Assembly: GCA_947176585.1 (NCBI GenBank)
Contig: CAMWRI010000002.1
Coordinates: forward strand, 1-41,440
Length of the DNA: 41,440 bases
Reading direction: 5' to 3'
Origin: an uncultured Porphyromonadaceae bacterium
GTDB taxonomy: Bacteria > Bacteroidota > Bacteroidia > Bacteroidales > Muribaculaceae
In this document: piece by piece, positions 1-7,837 of the stretch
Numbering within the stretch: the stretch's first letter is position 1
Layout of the letters: each line of letters starts with the position of its first letter
Notes under the pieces: model-generated
What the model was told of the DNA's origin: nothing
The model's input: only the letters and a program-made list of their open reading frames with translations
The model's database searches: none
Program-made: the position numbers and the translations under genes

Positions 1-993
1 AGTGGGGGGAACTTCACCGGCTTCGCCCGAGAATGTCATTTTGCTAATCTGGGCATTGAAGTTGTTGGAAGTGGCGAGACGCAGAGCAGTGCCCTTTGCC
101 TGATAAGCTGCGGGGAGGTTGAAAGTGAAGTCGGCATCCTTAGCGTCGAGCTTGAGATCGCTTACGATGGCATCTCCATTAACAACAGACAGTGTAACGG
201 TTACGTTGGTAGAAGCATTGTTGCCGGTGTGAATAGTAATGGATTTGGTGTCGATAGGAAGTGTGAAATCCATATAGGCTTTGCCGGTGTAATTTTTACC
301 GCTAATCTGCAGGTATTTGCCTTGGTAGTTACCGGCCTTGCAGTTTACGAAAGTGAAATCCACACCATCGATGGTGGCATCAGTGGCGGTCTCAGATTCA
401 GTAGAAGGCAGAAGATCTGCATTGGCGTCGGTGGAGAAGTCTACTACTACACCATCTCCAACGGGATCGGGCGTGGGATCGGGCGTGGGATCGGGCGTGG
501 GATCAGGAGTGGGATCGGGGTCCTCGCCGGCTTCGCCGGTGGTGATTACCATGGAAGCCACGCGCAGCTGCTTGCCGGCACCATCGAAAGTGAGAGTGCT
601 CTGGGGGGTGGCTGCGGTGATGGTGAATTTACCTCCATCGAAAGCCGAAACGGTCCAGCCGTCGGAAGCGCTGGCCTCGGTGGCTTTGTTGCCGTTGGAG
701 TTGATAGTTACTTCTACCTTGCTGAAAGTCACGCCTTCAGGAGCGGTAATGTGGAGCTTAGCGCCTGCATAGATGCGGATGGAATACTGGTCGGGTTTAA
801 CGAGGGCTGTAGTCGAGCTGTTCTTTTCGAGTAGGAGCGAGTAGCCTTCCACGGTACCCTTGATATTGTCGCCGTCCTCGGTCCAGGTGTAGTTCTCCCA
901 AACCTTGTCGGCGCCAGGCAGGGTTACGCTTTCAGCGCTTGCAGCGGCGCAGATGCCGAGCACCATTGCCAAAGAGAGTAAAAATTTCTTCAT
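1..993 (-). CDS. Secreted/surface protein, 3' end cut by window edge; signal peptide MKKFLLSLAMVLGICAAASA, two beta-rich regions joined by a (PDPT)n linker
   Basis: Translated by hand on the minus strand from CAT at 991-993; open to base 1, so absent from the ORF track. Good signal peptide; a canonical -7 box lies upstream (1138-1145). Confidence 0.8.
   Translation of the reverse strand, partial: MKKFLLSLAMVLGICAAASAESVTLPGADKVWENYTWTEDGDNIKGTVEGYSLLLEKNSSTTALVKPDQYSIRIYAGAKLHITAPEGVTFSKVEVTINSNGNKATEASASDGWTVSAFDGGKFTITAATPQSTLTFDGAGKQLRVASMVITTGEAGEDPDPTPDPTPDPTPDPTPDPVGDGVVVDFSTDANADLLPSTESETATDATIDGVDFTFVNCKAGNYQGKYLQISGKNYTGKAYMDFTLPIDTKSITIHTGNNASTNVTVTLSVVNGDAIVSDLKLDAKDADFTFNLPAAYQAKGTALRLATSNNFNAQISKMTFSGEAGEVPPT
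463..520 (-). repeat. 12-bp in-frame tandem repeat (gggatcgggcgt)n encoding PDPT units
   Basis: Direct reading: gggatcgggcgt repeated three times, then the variants gggatcaggagt and gggatcgggg. Confidence 0.85.
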
Positions 994-1137
994 AGAAACG
1001 ATTAATTAATTGGTGTATATTGGTTTTGGTATTATCGCTAAAAATAAATACGCCCCGTATCGTCTCGGGTGGGGCCGAGAACCGATCGGAGCGGTGCGCC
1101 TGTGGCGTGGGTGGTAGAAAACGTTGTTTTCATGCCG

Positions 1138-1169
1138 CAAAGGTAGCACATATTTTCACGCTCTGCAAA
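1138..1169 (-). promoter_or_regulatory. Bacteroidales-type promoter: -33 TTTG (1166-1169), 20-bp spacer, -7 TACCTTTG (1138-1145) for the left-edge gene
   Basis: CAAAGGTA at 1138-1145 and CAAA at 1166-1169 on + strand; matches TTTG / TAnnTTTG consensus and spacing. Confidence 0.7.
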
Positions 1170-1171
1170 TA

Positions 1172-1207
1172 TTTTTTAGTTAAAAGTGGGGCGGAGTGTG
1201 AAATAAT
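1172..1207. repeat. 36-bp direct repeat copy 1 (ttttttagttaaaagtggggcggagtgtgaaataat)
   Basis: Matches 1435-1470 with one mismatch. Confidence 0.9.
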
Positions 1208-1221
1208 ATGATATAGATAGC

Positions 1222-1406
1222 GGGCCGGAGGCTCGCCCGTTTGTTAACCCCGTGCGGACGCGCGGGGTAGTAATGTCCCCGGTAAGCAGCCCCGGAGGGG
1301 GTGACTTTCTCGATCTCGCCGGTCACCCCCTCCGGGGCTGTAGCTTATTTTAGGCTTGTACCCCGTGCGTCCGCACGGGGTTAACAAGAGAAAGGGCCTC
1401 CGGCCC
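1222..1406. repeat. Triple-nested palindromic element, copy 1
   Basis: Outer arms 1222-1232/1396-1406 (11/11), middle arms 1241-1268/1360-1387 (27/28), inner arms 1288-1305/1322-1339 (18/18). Confidence 0.9.
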
Positions 1407-1434
1407 ATCAAGGAAATACAAATCGTTGCCGATT

Positions 1435-1470
1435 TTTTTTAGTTAAAAGTGGAGCGGAGTGTGAAATAAT
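1435..1470. repeat. 36-bp direct repeat copy 2
   Basis: ttttttagttaaaagtggagcggagtgtgaaataat; one mismatch to 1172-1207. Confidence 0.9.
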
Positions 1471-1474
1471 GTGG

Positions 1475-1482
1475 TAACTTTG
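1475..1482 (+). promoter_or_regulatory. -7 box TAACTTTG, only 7 nt before the acyltransferase ATG
   Basis: Exact TAnnTTTG match; no clear -33 TTTG at the expected spacing. Confidence 0.55.
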
Positions 1483-1489
1483 CTGCGCA

Positions 1490-2545
1490 ATGAAAACCAA
1501 CGCTGCAATATCAGGCGACGGCCGCATCCTGTGGATGGATGCAATGCGCGGTTTCAGTATCATTCTGGTGGTGCTGGGCCACGTGCTTCAGCGTATGGGT
1601 TTAGGTGATGAAAACACTGCGCTCAGTTCGCTGCTCATCACATTCAGGATGCCGCTTTTCTTCTTTGTGAGCGGATTTTTCTCGTTTCGCAGCCGTGACT
1701 GGTGGACTCGTTCGCGGCTGGCCGACATTCTGCGCCGCAAGTTCACGGCGCAGATTTTGGGGGCGATAATATTTTTCTGTATGTATGCCTATTTGACGCA
1801 GCCGCGCATCAATTTTTCAGATGGGCTTGCATGGTATTGGTTCACCGTAGCACTTTTTCAGATGTATTTGCTTTATGTTGCGGTGACGCTCGCATGCCGG
1901 CGGCTGCGCCCGGGTGTGAGTATAGTAGTGCTCGCGGTGTTGGCCTGTGTGTTATTGGCAGGCAAATTCGTGCTGCCGGTCAATACTCTTACCAAGGTTT
2001 GTGAATGGCATAAGGTGTCGTATTATATGCAATTCTTTGTGCTGGGGCTCGCTGCGGCACAATACCGCAAGCGTTTTTTTGCATTGATGGCGTCAAACGC
2101 TTTTGCCACCGTGGTGATTATTAGTCTGGTGGCGTCTATATTCATATGGCGTGCAATAGTGGGCGGTATTCCCCGTTATTACGATTCCATATGGTACATT
2201 CTTGTGAAAGGCGAGGCTATGCGCTACCTGGGTCTGGCAGTGGTGGTCATAATGTTCTACGGTATGGCGGATTACTGGAATCGCGACACGCGGCTCACGC
2301 GCCTGATGAACTACACGGGCCGCCGCACGCTCGATGTCTATTATATCCACTACTTTTTTCTGCCCAAGTTGCTGTTTATGAAGCGCGTGCTGCTGCCCGA
2401 CAACCGCTTTGTGCTGCAACTTCTCGTGGCGGGCATCATCACGGCAATGGTGGTGATGATGAGCCTGGTGGTGAGCGCCATACTGCGCCGCAGCCCCCTG
2501 CTGCGCACCTTCCTCTTCGGATTGCGGCCGGAGCGCGGAGCTTGA
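1490..2545 (+). CDS. Acyltransferase 3 family integral membrane protein
   Basis: 351 aa; N-terminal WMDAMRGFSIILVVLGHVLQ motif and multiple TM segments typical of Acyl_transf_3. Confidence 0.88.
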   Translation: MKTNAAISGDGRILWMDAMRGFSIILVVLGHVLQRMGLGDENTALSSLLITFRMPLFFFVSGFFSFRSRDWWTRSRLADILRRKFTAQILGAIIFFCMYAYLTQPRINFSDGLAWYWFTVALFQMYLLYVAVTLACRRLRPGVSIVVLAVLACVLLAGKFVLPVNTLTKVCEWHKVSYYMQFFVLGLAAAQYRKRFFALMASNAFATVVIISLVASIFIWRAIVGGIPRYYDSIWYILVKGEAMRYLGLAVVVIMFYGMADYWNRDTRLTRLMNYTGRRTLDVYYIHYFFLPKLLFMKRVLLPDNRFVLQLLVAGIITAMVVMMSLVVSAILRRSPLLRTFLFGLRPERGA

Positions 2546-2548
2546 ACC

Positions 2549-2734
2549 GGGCCGGAGGCCCGCACTATTGTTAACCCCGTGCGGACGCGCGGGGTATTTT
2601 GGTACATAGGCAAGCAGCCCCGGAGGGGGTGACTTTACCGATAGCACCGGGCACCCCCTCCGGGGCTGAATCCCAATTAAGGCTTGCACCCCGTGCACCC
2701 GCACGGGGTTAACAAGAGGATGGGCCTCTGGCCC
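2549..2734. repeat. Triple-nested palindromic element, copy 2
   Basis: Outer arms 2549-2559/2724-2734, middle 2568-2595/2688-2715, inner 2616-2633/2650-2667; same arm sequences and order as 1222-1406, with different spacers. Confidence 0.9.
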
Positions 2735-2789
2735 AAAGACCTGCCTAATTTTTTTGTGGAAAAGGGTACGATTGTCTTATATTTTTTTG

Positions 2790-2797
2790 TACCTTTG
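2790..2797 (+). promoter_or_regulatory. -7 box TACCTTTG upstream of alkaline phosphatase
   Basis: Exact TAnnTTTG match 22 nt before ATG 2819. Confidence 0.6.
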
Positions 2798-2818
2798 CTT
2801 CAATCCAACTTAAAGCGA

Positions 2819-4207
2819 ATGAAAATGTTCAAAAAACTCTTTGTGGCAGCCGCTCTCGGGCTGGCAGTGATGGCGGGACGCGCCGAGGCTCCCCGCTATG
2901 TGTTCTATTATATAGGCGACGGCATGGGCATGGGGCCCGTGATGGCCGCGCAGAACTACTACCGCACCGTGCTGGGCAGCGATGAGCCCCTCACGATGAT
3001 GCAGATGCCGGTGGTGGGCTGGTGCCAGACCTGGTCGGCCTCGAGTTCTACTACCGACAGCGCCGCCGCCGGCACCGCTATCGCCACGGGCAGCAAGACG
3101 CGCAACGGTATGCTGGGTATGGATGCCGACACCACAGCCGTGGCATCAATAGCCACCAAACTGCACGAGCAGGGCTGGGGCGTGGGCCTGGTGACGAGCG
3201 TTGCAGCCGACGATGCCACGCCGGGCGCCTATTACGCCCATGTGGCCAATCGCGCGATGCACCGCGACATCGACCTGCAATTTGCCCGGAGCGGCTTTGA
3301 ATTCCTTGGCGGCGCCGGCCTCTACGGGCTCAACGGCGACCATCACGACGAAATCGCGGAGGCTTTCGTGACCAACGGCGTGCAGCTGCTTTGCGGCCCA
3401 GAGAGCGTGGACCTGATGGACTCGCGACGCGTGTGCCTGCTCAACACCGAGAAGGGCCACGTGTGGAACCTGGGCTACACCGTCGACAGCATTCAGGACA
3501 ATATCGACCTGGTGCAGCTCACCACGCTGTGCCTTGGCCAGCTTGAGAAGTACACTCCGGAGCATTTCTTCATGATGGTGGAGGGCGGCAATATCGACCA
3601 TGCCCTGCACGGCAACGACGGCGGCGCAGCCGTGATGGAGATAATCCACTTCGACAAGGCGCTGGACATTGCTATGGAGTTCTACAGGCAGCACCCCGAC
3701 GAGACCCTCATAGTGGTGACCGCCGACCACGATACCGGCGGTCTGGCCATGGGCAATAACACGGTGAAGTATTCGTCGCACTTCGATTATCTTCAGCATC
3801 AGCGCAAGTCGAAGGAAATGTTCAGCGAAGAATGCAAGGCCATGCTGCGCGACCGCCGCGTGTACACCTGGGACGACATGCGCGCCAAGCTCGAAGAGGA
3901 TTTCGGCCTCTTCAAGGCCATTCCCGTGAGCGAGGCCGAGGAGCAGAAGCTCAAGGATATGTTTGTGAGCACCTTTGAGAAGCGCAACAGTGAGGACCAG
4001 AAGACGCTCTACGCCAATTTCGACGCATTCTCGGTGGCCGTGCTCAATCTCGTGAACGAGAAAGCCGGCTACGGATTCACCTCCACGAGCCACACCGGCA
4101 ACGTAGTGCCCCTCTTTGCCGTGGGCGTGGGCGCCGACCGTTTCAAGGGCCTGAACAACAACAACGAAATCACGCCCACCGTGCTTGATATCATCGCCGG
4201 AAAGTAG
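2819..4207 (+). CDS. Alkaline phosphatase
   Basis: Start trimmed from ORF 2684 (which begins in the repeat) to MKMFKKLFVAAALGLAVMAG signal peptide; YIGDGMG, SSSTTDSAAAGTAIATGSKT and TADHDTGG motifs. Confidence 0.93.
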   Translation: MKMFKKLFVAAALGLAVMAGRAEAPRYVFYYIGDGMGMGPVMAAQNYYRTVLGSDEPLTMMQMPVVGWCQTWSASSSTTDSAAAGTAIATGSKTRNGMLGMDADTTAVASIATKLHEQGWGVGLVTSVAADDATPGAYYAHVANRAMHRDIDLQFARSGFEFLGGAGLYGLNGDHHDEIAEAFVTNGVQLLCGPESVDLMDSRRVCLLNTEKGHVWNLGYTVDSIQDNIDLVQLTTLCLGQLEKYTPEHFFMMVEGGNIDHALHGNDGGAAVMEIIHFDKALDIAMEFYRQHPDETLIVVTADHDTGGLAMGNNTVKYSSHFDYLQHQRKSKEMFSEECKAMLRDRRVYTWDDMRAKLEEDFGLFKAIPVSEAEEQKLKDMFVSTFEKRNSEDQKTLYANFDAFSVAVLNLVNEKAGYGFTSTSHTGNVVPLFAVGVGADRFKGLNNNNEITPTVLDIIAGK

Positions 4208-4208
4208 C

Positions 4209-4565
4209 ATGCACAGCGAGCGCGACGGCGGCATAGGGCTGCGCGAGGCCCAGCGGATGGTGGACCGGTGGATCACCACCACGGGCGTGCGCTATTTCTC
4301 GCCTCTCACCAATATGGCCGTGCTGGCCGAGGAAGTGGGCGAGGTGGCCCGGATAATGGCTCGCCGCTTCGGCGACCAGAGCTTCAAGCCGGGCGAAGAC
4401 CCGGAGGCACTGGCGGGAGAACTGGCTGATGTGCTGTGGGTGGTGATGGCTATCGCCAACCAGACGGGCACCGACCTCTCCGAGGCTTTCGAGGCCACGC
4501 TGGCCAAGAAGACCGCACGCGACGCCACGCGCCACATCAACAATCCGAAATTAAGAAATCAATAA
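4209..4565 (+). CDS. MazG-like nucleotide pyrophosphohydrolase
   Basis: LAEEVGEVARIMARR...ELADVLWVVMAIANQ matches the EExxE..ExxD MazG pattern; start placed at 4209. Confidence 0.85.
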   Translation: MHSERDGGIGLREAQRMVDRWITTTGVRYFSPLTNMAVLAEEVGEVARIMARRFGDQSFKPGEDPEALAGELADVLWVVMAIANQTGTDLSEAFEATLAKKTARDATRHINNPKLRNQ

Positions 4566-4578
4566 TAATCATACAACT

Positions 4579-5463
4579 ATGAGCGACAAATACAACGATG
4601 CAATCGCTGCCAGCAGCGTAGTGACCGACGACGCAGCCGTAAAGGCCGCAGTGGAAAAGATCGTTAAAGACAATTTCGATGCGTGCAACACCACGGAAGT
4701 GCACAAATTCCTGCTCAATACCGTGGATCTCACCACTCTCAATTCCACCGATTCGCCCTCGAGCGTGGCACAGTTTGTGGAGCGCGTGAATGCCTTCGAC
4801 GAGGAGCATCCCGAGCTGCCCAACGTGGCTGCCATCTGCACCTATCCCAACTTTGCCCCCGTGGTGCGCACGGTGCTCGACGTGAGCAAAGTGGACGTAT
4901 GCTGCGTGACCGGCAATTTCCCCTCGTCGCAGACATTTATCGAGGTGAAGGTGGCCGAGACCGCACTGGCCGTGGATGCCGGCGCCGACGAAATCGACAT
5001 CGTGCTCAATCTGGGCAACTTCTTCGACGGCGACTATGAAGAGGTGTGCGACGAGATGATCGAGCAGAAGCAAGCCTGCCGCGACGCCCGCATGAAAGTG
5101 ATTCTCGAGACCGGCGCGCTCAAGACCGCCGAGAATATCAAGAAGGCATCCGTGCTCGCCCTCTACAGCGGCGCCGACTTCCTGAAGACCTCCACCGGCA
5201 AGGGCTATCCCGGCGCTTCGCTCGAGGCTGCATATGTGATGTGTCAGTGCATCCGCGAGTATTTCGAGAAGACCGGCACCATGGTGGGCTTCAAGGCTTC
5301 CGGCGGCGTGCGCACCACCGACGAGGCAGTGCAGTACTATTGCATCGTCAAGGAAGTGCTGGGCGAGAAGTGGCTCACCAACGAGTATTTCCGCATCGGT
5401 GCCAGCAGCCTGGCCAACAACCTGCTCACCAGCATCATGGGTGAGGAAACCAAGTGCTTCTGA
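4579..5463 (+). CDS. deoC: Deoxyribose-phosphate aldolase
   Basis: 294 aa; DLTTLNSTD, GADEIDIVLNLG, DFLKTSTGKG, GFKASGGVRT motifs of class I DeoC. Confidence 0.95.
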   Translation: MSDKYNDAIAASSVVTDDAAVKAAVEKIVKDNFDACNTTEVHKFLLNTVDLTTLNSTDSPSSVAQFVERVNAFDEEHPELPNVAAICTYPNFAPVVRTVLDVSKVDVCCVTGNFPSSQTFIEVKVAETALAVDAGADEIDIVLNLGNFFDGDYEEVCDEMIEQKQACRDARMKVILETGALKTAENIKKASVLALYSGADFLKTSTGKGYPGASLEAAYVMCQCIREYFEKTGTMVGFKASGGVRTTDEAVQYYCIVKEVLGEKWLTNEYFRIGASSLANNLLTSIMGEETKCF

Positions 5464-5465
5464 AA

Positions 5466-5984
5466 ATGAAAGTGTGGATTCACATCAACGGCGTGCAGCA
5501 GGGCCCCTACACCCTGGAGCAACTGGAGGCCATGCGCCTGCCGGCGGCCACGCCCGTGTGGTATGAGGGTCTGCCCCAGTGGGTGCCCGCTTGCCAGGCT
5601 CCGGCTCTCGCCGCGCTCTATGGCGGCGCGCCCGCCGCGCGGCCCGAAGCCGAGACCCGCGAGGTGGTGGAAGAAACCGTGGAGGTCGAGAGCCCCGTCG
5701 GTGAGGCATCCTATGCGGCCGCCTCGTATGCGCAGGCAGCCCCTGTGTCCGATATGCCCGCAAGGCCGGCCACGTTTCTGGTGTGGAGCATAGTGCTCAC
5801 GCTGTGCTGCTGCACACCCTTCAGCATCGCGGCCATCGTGTGCGGCGCCATCACCAACACCCGCTACAATCGCGGCGACTACGCTGGCGCGCGCCGCATG
5901 TCGCATGCCACCGAGTGGCTTGTGATCATATCCATCACACTGGGTATCGTGGGTCTGCCCATCAGCCTGCTCTCGATGCTGTGA
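5466..5984 (+). CDS. GYF_2 plus CD225/dispanin-like two-TM membrane protein
   Basis: N-terminal VWIHINGVQQGPYTLEQLEAM..TPVWYEGLPQWVPA (GYF_2); C-terminal LVWSIVLTLCCCTPFSIAAIVCGAITNTRYNRGDYAGARRMS (CD225). Confidence 0.85.
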   Translation: MKVWIHINGVQQGPYTLEQLEAMRLPAATPVWYEGLPQWVPACQAPALAALYGGAPAARPEAETREVVEETVEVESPVGEASYAAASYAQAAPVSDMPARPATFLVWSIVLTLCCCTPFSIAAIVCGAITNTRYNRGDYAGARRMSHATEWLVIISITLGIVGLPISLLSML

Positions 5985-6349
5985 TACCTCAGCGCCTCAA
6001 CCGCGGGGCGGCCGTTGCCATAGCTGTGGCACTGGCCGCCCTGTGTGTATATTATTATAATGTGGACCCGGCAGCCGGCGGTCCCGCTCCGCGCTGCCTG
6101 CTCCGCGCCCTCACGGGCTACGACTGCCCCGGCTGCGGCACCCAGCGCGCGCTCCATGCTCTGCTCCACGGCCATATATCCGCCGCTTGGCACTACAACG
6201 CCGCAATATTCTTTGCCGTGCCGCTTGCCGCCGCCTATGCCGCCGAAGACCATCTGCCCGCGCCCGTGGCTCGCGTGCTCCGCTCCCCCGCATTCATCCT
6301 CGCCATCGCCGCCTCCATCGTGGCCTGGTGGGTACTCCGCAACGTGTAG
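5981..6349 (+). CDS. DUF2752 family membrane protein (GTG start)
   Basis: C-terminal part of ORF 5783..6349; CLLRALTGYDCPGCGTQRALHALLHG is the DUF2752 signature; GTG at 5981 overlaps the previous stop. Confidence 0.8.
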   Translation: MIPQRLNRGAAVAIAVALAALCVYYYNVDPAAGGPAPRCLLRALTGYDCPGCGTQRALHALLHGHISAAWHYNAAIFFAVPLAAAYAAEDHLPAPVARVLRSPAFILAIAASIVAWWVLRNV

Positions 6350-6381
6350 CTGAAATTCAGGCGCGTCCCGTAATATTGGAT

Positions 6382-6399
6382 TTATAAGTCTTATAAAAT
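6382..6399. repeat. 9-bp repeat locus A: TTATAAGTC TTATAAAAT
   Basis: Two units between convergent genes. Confidence 0.5.
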
Positions 6400-6410
6400 A
6401 AAAATGATTT

Positions 6411-7766
6411 TTATTCCACCACCTGCGGCGGTGTGGCTGGAGCGTGGGTGCTCATGATGCGCCATGGCTGCGGATAGAGATTGTTGGCGCGGTTGCCCAG
6501 ATTCTTTACGAAGCCTAATGGGCGCCCGGCGTAGCGAAGCAGCACGATGCCGCGGGGGGCGCCGTCGAGAGTTATGGCCTCGCGGCGCAGATAAGTCAGG
6601 GCTGTGGCGTAGTCCACATCTGCGGCCGGAAACGCATCCGGGCGTAAGGCGGTGCTCATAGCCACTGCCTGCGTCGGAATCACGTCCCTGCCTTTGACCA
6701 TGGCCACCGGCAGGCCCTGTGCGTCGGGTACGAGGGCGGCGGCTTCGCGTGGCATAGCGTAGACGGTGCCGTCAGGCGCGGTGTGCAACCGATAGTCGCC
6801 TTCGAGCCAAGACTCCACGGCGGCAGCAATATTGCGGAGGGGTTTTTCCTCGCGCGGTGTGCGCAGTGATGCCGCGGGTGCGTCGCCGGGCTTGCGGAGC
6901 ACACAAAGGAAAAGTCCCTCGCCGCGCAGGCGGCCGGGCACGAAGCGGTAGCATGGCACGGGCGACTCAATGCCGCGCACCACCTCCGGGAGCTCCAGGG
7001 CGGGCACCTCCACGCCTGTGGCGCCGGATTCTTCTACAAGGCGTGCCACTATTTCTTCGTTTTCCAGGCGGTTGAAGGTGCAGGTGCTGTAGATGAAAGT
7101 GCCTCCGGGGCGCAGTGCATGCCACAGAGCCTCGACGATGCGCCACTGCGTGCGGGCACAGTCGACCACGAGAGCGGGGCTCCACTGAGCTGCTGCCTCG
7201 GCATCCTTGCGCATCATTCCCTCGCCAGAGCATGGCACATCAGCGCTCACCACGTCGAATGCGCCTGTTGCGCGGCTGAAGCGCGCAGCGTCGCCGCGCA
7301 CACACACCACGCGCGGATCGCCCCACTTGGCAGTGTTCTCCAGCAGCGAGCCGTAGCGGCGCGGGTCGAATTCGTTGGCCACCAGCAGGCTGCCGGGTGG
7401 CAGCGCCGAAGCTATCGCGGTGGTTTTGCCGCCGGGAGCGGCGCATGCGTCGAGCCATCGCAACGGTCTGCAGCTTTCGGCTGCCGTCACTTGGGCAGCT
7501 ACGGCTGCAAGTGCCATCGACGATGCGTCCTGCACGTAGTAGAGGCCCTGATGAAGCGCGGGATCGAATGTGAACGGCACGCGCGCCGGCAGGTAGAAGC
7601 CGCCGGGACACCACGCCACCGGCTCGAGGCCCTCAACGGGCCGCGCACCCTTAGCGGCATTGACGCGCACGCTCACCTCCGGCTCGCCCTCGAGCGCGGC
7701 GGGCAGATCTGCGTAGGCTTCGCCCAGCTCTGCGAGCGATGCCACAAACTCCGGCTTCAGCTTCAT
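6411..7766 (-). CDS. rsmF: NOL1/NOP2/Sun family rRNA (cytosine-C5) methyltransferase, RsmF-like
   Basis: YYVQDASSMA, DACAAPGGKTTAIAS, ADVPCSGEGMMRKD, YSTCTFNRLENE motifs; C-terminal RsmF-like region. Confidence 0.88.
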   Translation of the reverse strand: MKLKPEFVASLAELGEAYADLPAALEGEPEVSVRVNAAKGARPVEGLEPVAWCPGGFYLPARVPFTFDPALHQGLYYVQDASSMALAAVAAQVTAAESCRPLRWLDACAAPGGKTTAIASALPPGSLLVANEFDPRRYGSLLENTAKWGDPRVVCVRGDAARFSRATGAFDVVSADVPCSGEGMMRKDAEAAAQWSPALVVDCARTQWRIVEALWHALRPGGTFIYSTCTFNRLENEEIVARLVEESGATGVEVPALELPEVVRGIESPVPCYRFVPGRLRGEGLFLCVLRKPGDAPAASLRTPREEKPLRNIAAAVESWLEGDYRLHTAPDGTVYAMPREAAALVPDAQGLPVAMVKGRDVIPTQAVAMSTALRPDAFPAADVDYATALTYLRREAITLDGAPRGIVLLRYAGRPLGFVKNLGNRANNLYPQPWRIMSTHAPATPPQVVE

Positions 7767-7803
7767 AAATATATTATTTTAAACGTGTTCAAATGAAATG
7801 TAG

Positions 7804-7823
7804 GGACGCACCATGGTGCGTCC
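7804..7823. repeat. 20-bp perfect palindrome GGACGCACCATGGTGCGTCC
   Basis: Direct reading; intergenic. Confidence 0.85.
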
Positions 7824-7837
7824 TCCCTTCTCAGGCA

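Noticed and set aside
229-834. 201-aa and 144-aa + strand ORFs at the left edge
   Set aside because: They overlap the real minus-strand gene 1-993, which the ORF track missed because it is open at the window edge; GIGRGIGRG is antisense of the PDPT linker.
1222-1406. CRISPR-like or tRNA-like interpretation of the GC-rich palindromic copy
   Set aside because: No regularly spaced repeats with unique spacers, and no tRNA arms or anticodon loop; only nested inverted repeats.
2093-2704. 203-aa minus-strand ORF with N-terminus IQPRRGCPVLSVKSPPPGLLAYVPKYPARPHGVNN
   Set aside because: The distinctive N-terminal part is translation of the palindromic repeat, the rest is antisense to the acyltransferase; not a real protein.
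2684-2818. N-terminal extension of the alkaline phosphatase ORF
   Set aside because: It starts inside palindromic element copy 2 and upstream of the -7 box; the signal peptide begins at 2819.
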